Assembly: GCF_001664485.1 (NCBI RefSeq)
Contig: NZ_CP013630.1
Span: 1,057,001-1,121,000 of the forward strand
DNA: 64,000 bases
Reading direction: 5' to 3'
From: Rhizobium sp. N324
GTDB lineage: Bacteria; Pseudomonadota; Alphaproteobacteria; Rhizobiales; Rhizobiaceae
The position numbers and the translations under genes were made by a program. The notes under the pieces are model-generated. The model ran no database searches, was not told the DNA's origin, and saw only the letters and a list, made by a program, of their open reading frames with translations. This document shows, piece by piece, positions 47,111 to 56,274 of this stretch. Position 1 is the first letter of the stretch. Every line of letters begins with the position of its first letter.

Positions 47111-48010
47111 ATGACCCCGCACAGACTGCTTCTTTCCGCAGCAATCCCCGCTTTGATGGCGCTGTCGGCCGTGCCGGCCTCCGCCGAGACGCTGAAGGTG
47201 GTGGCCTCCTTCACCGTGCTTGCCGACGTCGTCAAACAAGTCGGCGGCGACCACGTCGATGTGAAGAGCCTCGTCGGGCCGAACGGCGACCCCCATGAAT
47301 TCGAGCCGTCGCCTGTTGACGCCAAGAATTTGAATGCGGCTCAGGTGACCTTCGTCAGCGGCGAAGGACTGGAAGGCTGGATGGACCGGCTGATCACCGC
47401 CTCTGGCTATAAGGGCAAGCCGGTGACGGTCTCCGAAGGCATCGATGTCAGCACCATGGAAGAGGACGGCGAAAAGATTACCGATCCGCATGTCTGGAAC
47501 AGCCCCGTCAACGTCAAGATCTGGGTCGCCAACATCGAAAAGGCGCTGTCTTCGGCCGATCCCGCCGATGCCGCTGCCTTCAAGGCCAATGCCGAGAACT
47601 ACACCAGGAAGCTGGACGAATTGAACGCCTACGCCCATGCGAAATTCGACAAGGTGGCGGACGATCGCCGCAAGGTGCTGACCAGCCATGATGCCTTCGG
47701 CTATTTCGGCCGTGAATATAACGTCACCTTCCTGGCGCCGCTCGGCCTCTCCACCGAAAGCGAGGCCTCGGCCGCCGACGTCGCCAAGCTGATCGAGCAG
47801 ATCAAGACCGAGCATGTGAAAGCCTATTTCTTCGAGAATTCCAACGACCCGCGCCTGGTCAAACAGGTCGCCAAGGCAACGGGTGCGGAGCCCGGCGGCG
47901 AGCTCTATGTCGAGTCCCTCTCCGACGCCAAGGGACCGGCGCCGACCTATGAGAAGATGTTCCGCTACAATGTCGACCAGCTCGCCGCCGCCATGACGAA
48001 ATCGAGCTGA
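47111..48010 (+). CDS. aztC: Zinc ABC transporter substrate-binding protein (AztC-like)
   Basis: A 299-residue periplasmic cluster A-I binding protein with a signal peptide ending SAE at about 25. Probable zinc ligands are the His in GDPHEFEPS, DPHVWNSP and TSHDAFGYFGR and the Asp in NSNDPRL. It lacks the long His-rich loop typical of ZnuA, in agreement with AztC/TroA types. AAGGAG precedes the ATG. Last gene of the operon. Confidence 0.87.
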   Translation: MTPHRLLLSAAIPALMALSAVPASAETLKVVASFTVLADVVKQVGGDHVDVKSLVGPNGDPHEFEPSPVDAKNLNAAQVTFVSGEGLEGWMDRLITASGYKGKPVTVSEGIDVSTMEEDGEKITDPHVWNSPVNVKIWVANIEKALSSADPADAAAFKANAENYTRKLDELNAYAHAKFDKVADDRRKVLTSHDAFGYFGREYNVTFLAPLGLSTESEASAADVAKLIEQIKTEHVKAYFFENSNDPRLVKQVAKATGAEPGGELYVESLSDAKGPAPTYEKMFRYNVDQLAAAMTKSS

Positions 48011-48038
48011 GGAGCGGGCGACGGGTCGAGCGCCGCCA

Positions 48039-48731
48039 CTACCGGCGTTCGACACCCTTTGCCGCCAGAATATCGTCAACGGCAGTCGAGGTCAGGAACT
48101 CCGACAGCCGGTTGGCCGCCTTTGCGTCCCGCGGATCGGCGCTGATGCCGATGGCAAAGTCAATGTAACTTTGGAGTTCTGCCGGAAAGCGCCCGACAAG
48201 CATAACGTCAGCAGCGGCAGCGAGAATCGACGTTATGGGAACGACAGCCAGCTCGGCTACTCCACGGCCTACCGCCGACGCCGTCTGCCCTCCAGGGACG
48301 GCTACCAGGTTGGGCTTCACCTCATCGGCTATTCCCAGGCGGTCCAGCAAACGGGAGAAGTAGCCGCCGCTGGTTCCGTCACTGGCGTAGGCGATCGATC
48401 CGGCGCTCTTCATTGTATCGACGAAGGCTTCAACGGACCCGATATCTAGCGGTCGGCTGCCCGCCTTGGCCGCCACGCCCATGCCTATTCGGCCAAAGGT
48501 GACCTCGCTCCCCGCCTTGACCTTTCCCAAGGCGGTCAGGTCCTGAATCATGGGCGGATTGATGATGACGAGATCGAAAGCTTCCCCGGCTTCGATCTGC
48601 TTCTTGACTGTCGGATTGACTTCCCACTTGACCGCAACCGTCAAACCCGTGGCGGTTTCGAATGAGGGTATAAGGGCAAGGACGGCGGGCCGGACCGCGA
48701 TTGCGCCAAAAAGCCGGATATCCTGATTCAT
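48039..48731 (-). CDS. ModA-like substrate-binding protein without signal peptide
   Basis: A 230-residue type II periplasmic binding-fold protein similar to molybdate-binding ModA (KKQIEAGEAFDLVIINPPMI, GVAAKAG, GQTASAVGRGVAELAVVPIT). It starts MNQDIRLFGAIAVRPAVL with no signal peptide, and no in-frame upstream start would supply one. It is therefore either cytoplasmic or a truncated gene. No ModB/ModC genes are nearby. Similar solitary signal-less proteins occur in rhizobia; role unknown. Confidence 0.75.
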   Translation of the reverse strand: MNQDIRLFGAIAVRPAVLALIPSFETATGLTVAVKWEVNPTVKKQIEAGEAFDLVIINPPMIQDLTALGKVKAGSEVTFGRIGMGVAAKAGSRPLDIGSVEAFVDTMKSAGSIAYASDGTSGGYFSRLLDRLGIADEVKPNLVAVPGGQTASAVGRGVAELAVVPITSILAAAADVMLVGRFPAELQSYIDFAIGISADPRDAKAANRLSEFLTSTAVDDILAAKGVERR

Positions 48732-48896
48732 GGCCCAACCCGAAATCGGTGGAAGCGATCTTCTTTACGATACGGATCCAGCCTCCATTCCACAAGTGCG
48801 GGGTTGCGTACAGCCGTCCTCGTTTGGATATGCCGTGTTGACACCGGAAGCAACGCAAGGCTGTATTCGGTCTCTTTGCGGAAGGTAGAGACGAGA

Positions 48897-49391
48897 ATGC
48901 GCTTCATCAGGTTTATTGCGTTTTTGGCGATGGTGGCATCGATTGCCTGCGGGCCGTTGGCCGAGGCTGGTGCCTTGGACGAAGATGCGTTCGGAAACAT
49001 GCCGCTTGGCAAGGCCACGAAGTTTTCTCGGATATCGTCCTTCGATGCTCAGGCGGTTTGCCTGCTGCAGCCCTACCAGAATCGATTGCCTTCCAGCGAT
49101 GCATTGGCCGTCCGGGTGAACGAATATCTGGCCGCGAGCAACTACGTGGCTGACGAGGGGCATTTTGCATTTGTGCTGATCGGCAAGGAGGCAATCGAGA
49201 TTGCAGCCTTCCAACGTTCTCAGAAGCTCGATGTCCTGGCAGAGCATGAGGTTTCGTCCTCGGTCGAGGAGATGTTGCCAAAGGATTTTGCTTCCCATGA
49301 CTGCGCAAGCGGTCAATCTGCAGCTTTTATCAAGATCGGGTTTCGAGCGAGAAACTACGTCTTGCTAGGCCAGGCGTCCGGAGCGCTTTAG
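48897..49391 (+). CDS. Secreted hypothetical protein
   Basis: A 164-residue protein with a signal peptide (MRFIRFIAFLAMVASIAC to EAGA). I recognise no domain. The mature part has two Cys (AVCLLQPYQ and SHDCASGQS). GGAAGG lies upstream of the ATG at 48897. Its last four bases overlap the end of the convergent Dabb gene. Confidence 0.65.
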   Translation: MRFIRFIAFLAMVASIACGPLAEAGALDEDAFGNMPLGKATKFSRISSFDAQAVCLLQPYQNRLPSSDALAVRVNEYLAASNYVADEGHFAFVLIGKEAIEIAAFQRSQKLDVLAEHEVSSSVEEMLPKDFASHDCASGQSAAFIKIGFRARNYVLLGQASGAL

Positions 49392-49696
49392 ATATTGAGG
49401 TCAAAGACCAGGATGCCGGCCAGGCCTCCGTCCGTCGACGAGACGATGCGCTCGCCGACGGCGACATGCTCGGGATGGATGAGATAGGCATCGCGCGCCT
49501 CGGGGCTTTCAAAGGTCACGGCAAACCCGTCGACGAAGCCGCCATGTAAACCCTCGGGCGAAACGTTCGGCCCGTATTTGATATCCAGAATGCCGGGAAT
49601 GACCTGCTTCAGGGCGGCGATCGCCGCAAATAGCGATTGCTTCTCGTCTCCACTCACCGCGGTCTTCAGCCGCAGGAATACGCAGTGCAGGATCAT
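49388..49696 (-). CDS. Dabb (stress-responsive A/B barrel) family protein
   Basis: A 102-residue ferredoxin-like dimeric barrel protein: MILHCVFLRLKTAVSGDEK, then IPGILDIKYGPNVSPEGLHG and a C-terminal HPEHVAVGERIV region. Dabb proteins include stress-induced proteins and small cyclases; the bacterial ones are mostly uncharacterised. The ATG at 49696 begins the domain. Convergent with the secreted hypothetical gene. Confidence 0.87.
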   Translation of the reverse strand: MILHCVFLRLKTAVSGDEKQSLFAAIAALKQVIPGILDIKYGPNVSPEGLHGGFVDGFAVTFESPEARDAYLIHPEHVAVGERIVSSTDGGLAGILVFDLNI

Positions 49697-49835
49697 CAGT
49701 AAGCCTCCCGATTTTCTGTGCCGGCAGAATAGCCGCGAAAGCCGGGAGGGCAATGGGGTTTATTTTCACGCGGGCGTTGCGGCGTGTTGCCGTTATCCCG
49801 GAATTGCTGCGCAGTTCCGGGCGACATGCATTTGA

Positions 49836-52016
49836 TCAGCTCGCCAGCTTCATTGCTGCCGGGGACCCGCTGCCGCGCGCCATGGCGCCGCCGAGGCCGA
49901 AGCGGCCGACGACGGCGGCGAGGTTTTCCGTTTCCTGGGCAAGCCCTTGTGCGGCGGCCGTCGTCTCTTCGACCATGGCGGCGTTCTGCTGGGTGACCTT
50001 GTCCATCAGGTCGGCGGCGGCCGAAACCTCCCGCAGGCTGGTTGCCTGCGCCTGGGCGCTGGTGGCGATTTCATTGACCGTGTCACTCATGCCGACGACG
50101 CGATCGACGATCTTGGAAAGCGCCACACCGGTCTCTTCGACCAGGTTGACGCCGGTCTGGACCTGCGAGGAGGACATCGAGATCAGCCCGCTGATTTCCT
50201 TTGCCGCCTGGGCGGAGCGTTGCGCCAGTTCCCGGACCTCCTGGGCGACGACGGCAAAACCCTTGCCGGCTTCACCGGCGCGCGCGGCTTCGACACCGGC
50301 ATTGAGCGCAAGCAGGTTGGTCTGGAAGGCGATTTCGTCGATCACGCGGATGATATTGCCGATCTTGACGGAGGACCCCTGGATTTCGGTCATCGCCTCG
50401 ATCGCGCGGGCAACGACTTCGCCGCCCTTTTCGGCGTCGGTCCGGGCAAGCTTCATCGTCTGCTGCGCGCTGTTTGCGCCGTCGGAGGTATCGTTGACGC
50501 CGCGGGTGACATCACCCAGGGCGGCGACCGTTTCCTCCAGCGAGGCGGCCTGCTGTTCGGTGCGCCGCGCCAGATCGTTCGACGCCGTCGAAATCTCGCC
50601 GAGGCCGGAGCGGATGGTGTAGACGGCATGGACGACGTTGCGGATGGTATCTTCCAGAGCGGAAACCGACGTGTTGAAGTTGGCCCGGATCGTCTCGAAC
50701 TCCGGCGCCACCTTCTCGTTCATCCGCACGGTGAGATCACCCGAAGCCAGAAGGTCGAAGCGGCTCTGCACGACTTCGACGAAATGACGCAGATCCTCCG
50801 CTTTGGCCTGCTCGAGGTCGCCTTGGCGTTTGCGGTCGGTCTCGACCTGGGCCTGAAGCGCCTCCTGCTCGTCCTTGAGCGCCTCGCCGCGGGCGAGCTG
50901 ATGGCGGAATTTTTCGAGCGCGCCCTTCAGGCTGCCGAGTTCGTCGGCGCTGCCATGATGGTCGATCGGCTCGCGATAATTCCCGCCCGCCATTTTCTGG
51001 ACGGCACCCAGAATGCCCTGCAGCGGCTTGCCGATCAGCATGCGGCTCGCCGTCAGGATGACGCCGAGCATCACCGCCAGAATGACAAGGCCGCCGACGA
51101 CGGTGTTGTAGATCTGCTGCCAGACCGGCGCCGAGAAGGTCGCGGCCGGCACATCGAGAACCGCGGCCCAGGTAGTATTCATGCCGCGGGCGGTGAAGGG
51201 ATAGACGAGGCGCACGGCGCCATCCGGCAAGCCCGAAATCACCCGCATCTTGCCGTCGGCGAGCGCCTGCTTGACGTCGGCAGCACCAGTATCGGCATAG
51301 TCCTTCATCAGATTGTCTTTGTCGGGATGGGCGAGCCACTTGCCGTCATTGGCAAGCAGCATGACCCGGCCGCCGTCGAAGGGGTGCATCTGCGTCAGCG
51401 CGGCGGTGAGATCGTCGAGCTTGATGTCGACGCCGGCGAGGCCGACGACAGCGCCGTTCACCCGCATCGGCACCGAAACCGAGGTGACCAGCTTTTTCAT
51501 ATTGGTGAGATAGGGGGAGGTGATGATCGCCTTTCCGCTCTTCAGCGGCGCGCTGTAATATTCGTCCTCAGGCTTGATGCTCCATGTCGAGAACTCCATC
51601 TTGCCGTCGTCGCCCTTGGTCCAATAGGGCGTGAAAATGCCTTCCTTGTTCAAGGCGTCGGTGCCGGTTGTGGGGTGGGGGCCGTCGATCAGCTCGCACA
51701 TCCAGGCGCCGAACACGCTCGGATATTGCGGCGCCACTGTTTTGATCATCGCAACGATGTCGGCCCGGCTTTTCGATCCGCCCTCGACGAAACCGGAGAG
51801 GCTTGCGGCGAGCGCCGCACCGGCCGAGGTCGCCTCGGTGATGTTGGTCGCCACCTGCTGGCTGACCATGGCCGCCTTTTCGGTCGCAAGCGCCATGACC
51901 TCGCGCTCGGTATTGTTCTTGGCACTCACCGCATTGAAGGCGGTGTAGGCGATCAGGACGCCTGCGATCGCAGTGCCGGTCGCAAGGATAAGTTTCGCTG
52001 AAACGGTTCTGATCAT
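49836..52016 (-). CDS. Methyl-accepting chemotaxis protein
   Basis: A 726-residue chemoreceptor. A helix at the N-terminus is followed by a periplasmic double-Cache sensor (about 35-290) whose PAS-like parts show [18 protein letters not shown] and [13 protein letters not shown], a second helix (about 300-325), HAMP segments and the signalling domain with [20 protein letters not shown] near residue 575. Cache domains usually bind amino or organic acids. ATG 52016 has AAGGG upstream; ATG 52031 is the alternative. No other che genes are near. Confidence 0.92.
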   Translation of the reverse strand: MIRTVSAKLILATGTAIAGVLIAYTAFNAVSAKNNTEREVMALATEKAAMVSQQVATNITEATSAGAALAASLSGFVEGGSKSRADIVAMIKTVAPQYPSVFGAWMCELIDGPHPTTGTDALNKEGIFTPYWTKGDDGKMEFSTWSIKPEDEYYSAPLKSGKAIITSPYLTNMKKLVTSVSVPMRVNGAVVGLAGVDIKLDDLTAALTQMHPFDGGRVMLLANDGKWLAHPDKDNLMKDYADTGAADVKQALADGKMRVISGLPDGAVRLVYPFTARGMNTTWAAVLDVPAATFSAPVWQQIYNTVVGGLVILAVMLGVILTASRMLIGKPLQGILGAVQKMAGGNYREPIDHHGSADELGSLKGALEKFRHQLARGEALKDEQEALQAQVETDRKRQGDLEQAKAEDLRHFVEVVQSRFDLLASGDLTVRMNEKVAPEFETIRANFNTSVSALEDTIRNVVHAVYTIRSGLGEISTASNDLARRTEQQAASLEETVAALGDVTRGVNDTSDGANSAQQTMKLARTDAEKGGEVVARAIEAMTEIQGSSVKIGNIIRVIDEIAFQTNLLALNAGVEAARAGEAGKGFAVVAQEVRELAQRSAQAAKEISGLISMSSSQVQTGVNLVEETGVALSKIVDRVVGMSDTVNEIATSAQAQATSLREVSAAADLMDKVTQQNAAMVEETTAAAQGLAQETENLAAVVGRFGLGGAMARGSGSPAAMKLAS

Positions 52017-52435
52017 CTTCAAGCCCTTCATTTCGGCTGATGAATTCTCTTCGGACGCGCGAGGTTATCGAGGAAGGCCGGCAACGCTGAATGGGGGTTA
52101 GGCGAGCCATGCATGCGTGCGGTCAGGCACGCGTCTCTGTCTTCGAAACCAGGCGATTTGGAATTTTGGCGGGTTCATCCCGAAGGGGCAGGCGGAGATA
52201 TCACCGCACGCCCTGCGGATCGTCATCGAAGGCGGCAATTTCCCCGCATCGCGATGACGATCTTCATTTGCAGGCAACAGAAGACCAGCAGTCGGTGAAT
52301 ATAAGCTTAAGGGCATAAGCCAATTGCAGCAAAACCGCGCAGTGCTTTGCAGTCGGAAGGCGAAAACGAAATGAAACTCGCCCACCGGTTACTCAAATCC
52401 ATCAACCAAGCCGTCTAGCAAGCCTGGCAACAACA
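52017..52435. other. Intergenic region without supported gene
   Basis: The 419 bp between the chemoreceptor and the next minus-strand gene holds only short ORFs with no protein-like features. It should contain the chemoreceptor promoter, but I cannot point to clear -35/-10 boxes. An AT-rich patch lies near 52295-52320. Confidence 0.5.
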
Positions 52436-52861
52436 CTACATCTGGTCGGTCGTGTTCATGGGGCGCTTGTAGATCTTGCGGACCAGATCGGCGGACAAGG
52501 CGCGGGCCTGGTCTTTCTCCGCCGGCGTCATCGTCCGGCAGGTGATCCTGAGATTGGAACCGTCGAGCACTGTCGCGGCACCCGAATTGGCAATCACCAG
52601 ATGCCAGCTGCAGGAGGCGACCTTGTCGATGGGGACGGCGCCATGGCAGCCGGTGGACAGGCAGAAGGCGACGGTCACCTGGGCGCCGTGATCGCCTTTT
52701 TGCGCCAGCTCCATGGCCGTCCTGTAATCCTTGACCCAGCGCTCGCAGTGCCCCGGTTTTTCTCCCGACAGGCAGCTCTTGGTGGCGGGAGTGAGTTCGC
52801 CGGCCTGAAGCGGCGAGACGCAAACAACACCCAAGGAGAGGGTGAGCAGAAACTTGAGCAT
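52436..52861 (-). CDS. Secreted Cys-rich hypothetical protein
   Basis: A 141-residue protein with a signal peptide (MLKFLLTLSLGVVCVSPLQAG) and six or so Cys in the mature part (SCLSGEKPGHCERW, AFCLSTGCHG, ASCSWH, ITCRTM). The WVKDYRTAMELAQKGDHGAQ stretch resembles a single helical SEL1-like repeat, which is a loose comparison. AAGGAAAA precedes the ATG at 52861. Function unknown; likely disulfide-bonded in the periplasm. Confidence 0.65.
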   Translation of the reverse strand: MLKFLLTLSLGVVCVSPLQAGELTPATKSCLSGEKPGHCERWVKDYRTAMELAQKGDHGAQVTVAFCLSTGCHGAVPIDKVASCSWHLVIANSGAATVLDGSNLRITCRTMTPAEKDQARALSADLVRKIYKRPMNTTDQM

Positions 52862-53041
52862 CGAATTTTCCTTGTGCAAGCCATGAGAGGCGCACATCGC
52901 AGGCCGCAGGTCAATGGCCATCATTGGAGGGGAAGGGCGCGCCCGCTGCCGGTCGTCAAACCTTCCTCGCGCGGGAATTGATTGGCGATCGAGCCCCCCG
53001 CAACGCGCGGCTGCAACCTCACGCGCTGGAGAGACTGGCCG

Positions 53042-53836
53042 TCAGTTTTTGAATTCGGGCTGCGTCCGGTCGAGCGTGCGCTTGATCGATTCGAGATGGA
53101 GGCGTGCGGACTCCGGATCGCCTTCCCGCATCTGCAGATAGGCCGCCTCGGCGATCTCCGGAGCGACAGGCAGGACCTTTCGCCCGGTCGACAGGGCAAG
53201 GGTCTGAACTTCGCAGGCTCTTTCGAGATAATAGAGGTCGTCCCAGGCTTCCGCTATGGTCGGGCCGCAGACCATGACGCCATGATGCTTCATGAAGACG
53301 ATGTCGGCATCGCCGATCGCCGAGGCGATGCGATCGCCTTCGCGCTCGTCCAATGCGAGACCGTTATAGTTCGCATCCACCGCGGTGCGCCCGTAGAATT
53401 TCAGGGCGGTCTGGCCGGCGAAGATGAGCGGCTCGCCCTCCGTCATCGAAAGCGCGGTGGCATAGGGCATGTGCGTATGAAAAGCAGCCTTTGCCCTGGG
53501 AACGTTCTTGTGAATGCGGGCGTGAATGTAAAAGGCGGTCGCTTCCGGCTTTCCCTCTCCGGCAACGACGTGACCATGAAAATCGCAGACGAGCAGCATG
53601 GATGCGGTCAGCTCGCTGAACGCGTAGCCGTAAGGATTGACGAGGAACAGGTCGTCATAGCCCGGCACGACGGCGGAGAAGTGATTGCAGATGCCTTCCT
53701 CCATTCCGTAATGCGCCGCCATGCGGAAACAGGCGGCGAGATCGACGCGCGCACGCCAGATTTCTTCGGTTTCCAGCTTCGGCTGATTGGCGCCGGCCGA
53801 ACTTGAAACGGAGGAGGTGTTCAGTGAATGGGCCAT
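53042..53836 (-). CDS. Class II aldolase/adducin family protein
   Basis: A 264-residue zinc-dependent class II aldolase-fold protein. Metal ligands are likely the His of FHTHMPYATALS and of MKHHGVMVCG, with the acidic residue in GMEEGICNHFSAVVPG. Members include fuculose-phosphate aldolases and decarboxylases; the substrate here is unknown. It is the last gene of the leftward operon dpaL-hydrolase-amidohydrolase-aldolase, 36 bp after the amidohydrolase stop, so it may process a product of that pathway. Confidence 0.85.
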   Translation of the reverse strand: MAHSLNTSSVSSSAGANQPKLETEEIWRARVDLAACFRMAAHYGMEEGICNHFSAVVPGYDDLFLVNPYGYAFSELTASMLLVCDFHGHVVAGEGKPEATAFYIHARIHKNVPRAKAAFHTHMPYATALSMTEGEPLIFAGQTALKFYGRTAVDANYNGLALDEREGDRIASAIGDADIVFMKHHGVMVCGPTIAEAWDDLYYLERACEVQTLALSTGRKVLPVAPEIAEAAYLQMREGDPESARLHLESIKRTLDRTQPEFKN

Positions 53837-53872
53837 GATGTTGCTCCCTGCTGGGGTGAAGGACGGCGGATG

Positions 53873-55033
53873 TCAGCCTGCGTTCAACCGTCGACGGACG
53901 ATGCTCGCGTGGAAGTTGGCGCCGTGGATCAGCCCGTCGTCGTTGAAATCGTAATTCGGATTGTGGAGCGGCGCGGAATCTTTCCCATTGCCCAGGAAGA
54001 CGAAGCAGCCGGGGACATGGTCGAGGAAACGCGCGAAGTCTTCCGATCCGGTCATCGGCTCGCGCCGGATCTTGACGTTTTCGGACGGGAAGACGCTGCG
54101 GGCTGCGGCAAAGGCTTCCTCGACCAGGGCGGCATCATTGAGCAGGGGGATGAATTCTCTGGTATAATTCACCTCGGCCGCGACATTGTGGGCGAGCGCC
54201 GTCCCCTCGGCAATCAGGCGCATCTGCGTCTCGATCGCCGCGCTGACCTCGGGGCGGAAGCTGCGGGCATCGCCCAGGATACGCGCCAGCCCGGGCAGGG
54301 CGTTGCGGGTGCCGTCGGTCAGAAGTTCGGTCACCGAGACGACGCCGATATCGGTCGGGTCGAGCCGCCGGGAAACGATGGTCTGGAGGTTCGTCACCAA
54401 TGCGCAGGCGGCGACCAGGACTTCGTTGCCGGAATGCGGACGCGCCGCGTGTCCGCCGACGCCCTTCAGCACGATCTCGAAATTATCCTCCGCCGACATG
54501 ATCGCGCCGGCGCGGGTCTGGAATACGCCGACCGGAAGACCCGGCATGTTGTGCAGGCCGTAGATTTCGTCGAAGGGAAAACGCGTCATCAGGCCGTCGC
54601 CGAGCATTGCCAGGGCGCCTTTGCCCCACTCCTCGGCCGGCTGAAAAATGAACCGTACGGCGCCGTCGAAATCGCCGTCCTCCGCCAGCATCCTGGCGGC
54701 GCCAAGCAGCATCGCCGTATGCCCGTCATGGCCGCAGGCATGCATCAGGCCTTCGGTCTGCGAGCGATAGGGCCGATCGCCCTGTTCGGTAATCCTCAGC
54801 GCATCCATGTCGGCGCGCAGCGCGATGGAGCGGTTGCCGCCGCCGCGCCGGAGCGTTCCGACGACCCCGGTGCCGCCGACACCTTCGACAACCTCGTCGA
54901 GCCCGAACTCCCGCAATTTCCGGGCGACGAAAGCCGCCGTCCGCTTCTCGTCGAAGCCGAATTCGGGATGGCTGTGAAGGTCGCGCCTCCAGGCGGTCAT
55001 GTCCTGTTCCAGCGTCCGGCTGTTCATGCTCAT
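53873..55033 (-). CDS. M20 family amidohydrolase (hippurate-hydrolase type)
   Basis: A 386-residue M20D metal-dependent amidohydrolase, the group of hippurate and N-acyl-amino-acid hydrolases. Metal and catalytic motifs are MHACGHDGHTAMLLGAARML near residue 95, FIFQPAEEWGKGALAM and GGHAARPHSGNEV. The ATG at 55033 overlaps the stop of the upstream hydrolase gene (ATGA). In this operon it probably removes an acyl group from an amino compound before the lyase acts (inference). Confidence 0.88.
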   Translation of the reverse strand: MSMNSRTLEQDMTAWRRDLHSHPEFGFDEKRTAAFVARKLREFGLDEVVEGVGGTGVVGTLRRGGGNRSIALRADMDALRITEQGDRPYRSQTEGLMHACGHDGHTAMLLGAARMLAEDGDFDGAVRFIFQPAEEWGKGALAMLGDGLMTRFPFDEIYGLHNMPGLPVGVFQTRAGAIMSAEDNFEIVLKGVGGHAARPHSGNEVLVAACALVTNLQTIVSRRLDPTDIGVVSVTELLTDGTRNALPGLARILGDARSFRPEVSAAIETQMRLIAEGTALAHNVAAEVNYTREFIPLLNDAALVEEAFAAARSVFPSENVKIRREPMTGSEDFARFLDHVPGCFVFLGNGKDSAPLHNPNYDFNDDGLIHGANFHASIVRRRLNAG

Positions 55034-56274
55034 TCTGGCCGTTCCCCTGTTGCAAGTCCGCAAATGACGTCGAGGAGGATATTCGCTCCGGCGACGAGGT
55101 CTACGTCTGTCGTGAACTCCTTCGGATTGTGACTGATGCCGCCGCGGCTGGGAACGAAGATCATCGCGCTTGGCGCGATGCGGGCGATCATCTGCGCGTC
55201 ATGGCCGGCGCCCGATGTCATGCGCCTGCATGCCAGGCCGCGATCCCCGGCGGTCGCCTCGATCAGCCGAACGATCGCCGGATCGAACTTGACCGGCCCG
55301 AACCGCGCCAGCCGCTCGACTGAAATGCCGACCTTTTCCTCGGCCGAAAGCAGCTCGAGGAAGGCAGCGAGCGCCGCTTCCTCTTCCTTCAGGCGGTCTT
55401 CGTCCGGATCACGCAGATCGACGGTAAACGTCGCTCGAGAGGGAATGACATTGATGGCGTTCGGCTCAAAAGCGATGCAGCCGACGGTCGCGACAGTCGG
55501 GGTGTTCGAGACTTTCGCCCGGTCCCGCAGAAAGGCGATGACGCGGGCGGCCGCATAGCCGGCGTCCCGGCGCATCGAGATCGGCGTCGTGCCGGCATGG
55601 TTGGCATCGCCGTCGATCGTCACCCTCTGCCAGGAAATGCCCTGCAGGTTCTCGACCGCGCCGACCGACACACCCTCTCTTTCAAGAACAGGACCCTGCT
55701 CGATATGCAGCTCGACATAGGCGTGCGGCGTCAGGAAGCCGGGCGCATGGGTGCCGGCATAGCCGATCCGCGCCAGTTCATCGCCGAGCAGCGTGCCGTC
55801 GGTGCCCACCGTCTTCAGCGCAGCAGTGACATCGAGGCCTCCGGAATAAACCAGCGAACCCATCATGTCGGGCGCATAGCGCACCCCTTCCTCATTGGTG
55901 AAGGCGGCAACGACAATCGGGCGCGACGGTTCGAACCCTTCGTCTTTCAGCGTCTGGATCACTTCGAGGCCGGCCAGCACGCCGTAACATCCGTCATAGA
56001 TGCCGGCATTGATCACCGTGTCGATGTGGGAGCCGAGCATGAGCGGCTTTTCCTCCCCGCCCGCGCCATTCCAGATGCCGAAAATGTTGCCGATACGGTC
56101 AACGGCGACCTCCAGCCCGGCTTCCTCGAGCCAGGCGACAAACTGATCGCGCCCCAGCTTTTCGCTATCGGAGGCCGCCAGTCGGACAAGCCGTCCCTCC
56201 GCATCGCGGCCGATCTCGCCAAGCGTGGAGAGGCGCCCGAGCAGACGCGCCGGATCGATCGAACGGCGGCTCAT
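55030..56274 (-). CDS. M20 family Zn-dependent hydrolase (N-carbamoylase/HyuC type)
   Basis: A 414-residue M20 member of the hydantoinase/carbamoylase group, related to N-carbamoyl-L-amino-acid hydrolase, allantoate amidohydrolase and beta-ureidopropionase. Motifs are LMLGSHIDTVINAGIYDGCY, FTNEEGVRYAPDMMGS and ELHIEQGPVLE, plus GDANHAGTTPISMRRDA. The start overlaps the dpaL stop by four bases. It would cleave an N-carbamoyl or similar amide bond. Confidence 0.9.
   Translation of the reverse strand: MSRRSIDPARLLGRLSTLGEIGRDAEGRLVRLAASDSEKLGRDQFVAWLEEAGLEVAVDRIGNIFGIWNGAGGEEKPLMLGSHIDTVINAGIYDGCYGVLAGLEVIQTLKDEGFEPSRPIVVAAFTNEEGVRYAPDMMGSLVYSGGLDVTAALKTVGTDGTLLGDELARIGYAGTHAPGFLTPHAYVELHIEQGPVLEREGVSVGAVENLQGISWQRVTIDGDANHAGTTPISMRRDAGYAAARVIAFLRDRAKVSNTPTVATVGCIAFEPNAINVIPSRATFTVDLRDPDEDRLKEEEAALAAFLELLSAEEKVGISVERLARFGPVKFDPAIVRLIEATAGDRGLACRRMTSGAGHDAQMIARIAPSAMIFVPSRGGISHNPKEFTTDVDLVAGANILLDVICGLATGERPE

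Noticed and set aside
45688..47325. 545-codon minus-strand ORF opposite aztA, aztB and aztC
   Set aside because: Antisense shadow of three recognisable transporter genes; no domain in its translation.
45476..48010. znuABC
   Set aside because: Gene order and lack of a His-rich loop in the binding protein fit the AztABC/TroCBA type better, though both import zinc and the distinction is not proven from sequence alone.
49947..52001. 684-codon plus-strand ORF opposite the chemoreceptor
   Set aside because: Shadow of the chemoreceptor gene; its composition is the usual Arg/Gly/His/Asp mirror.
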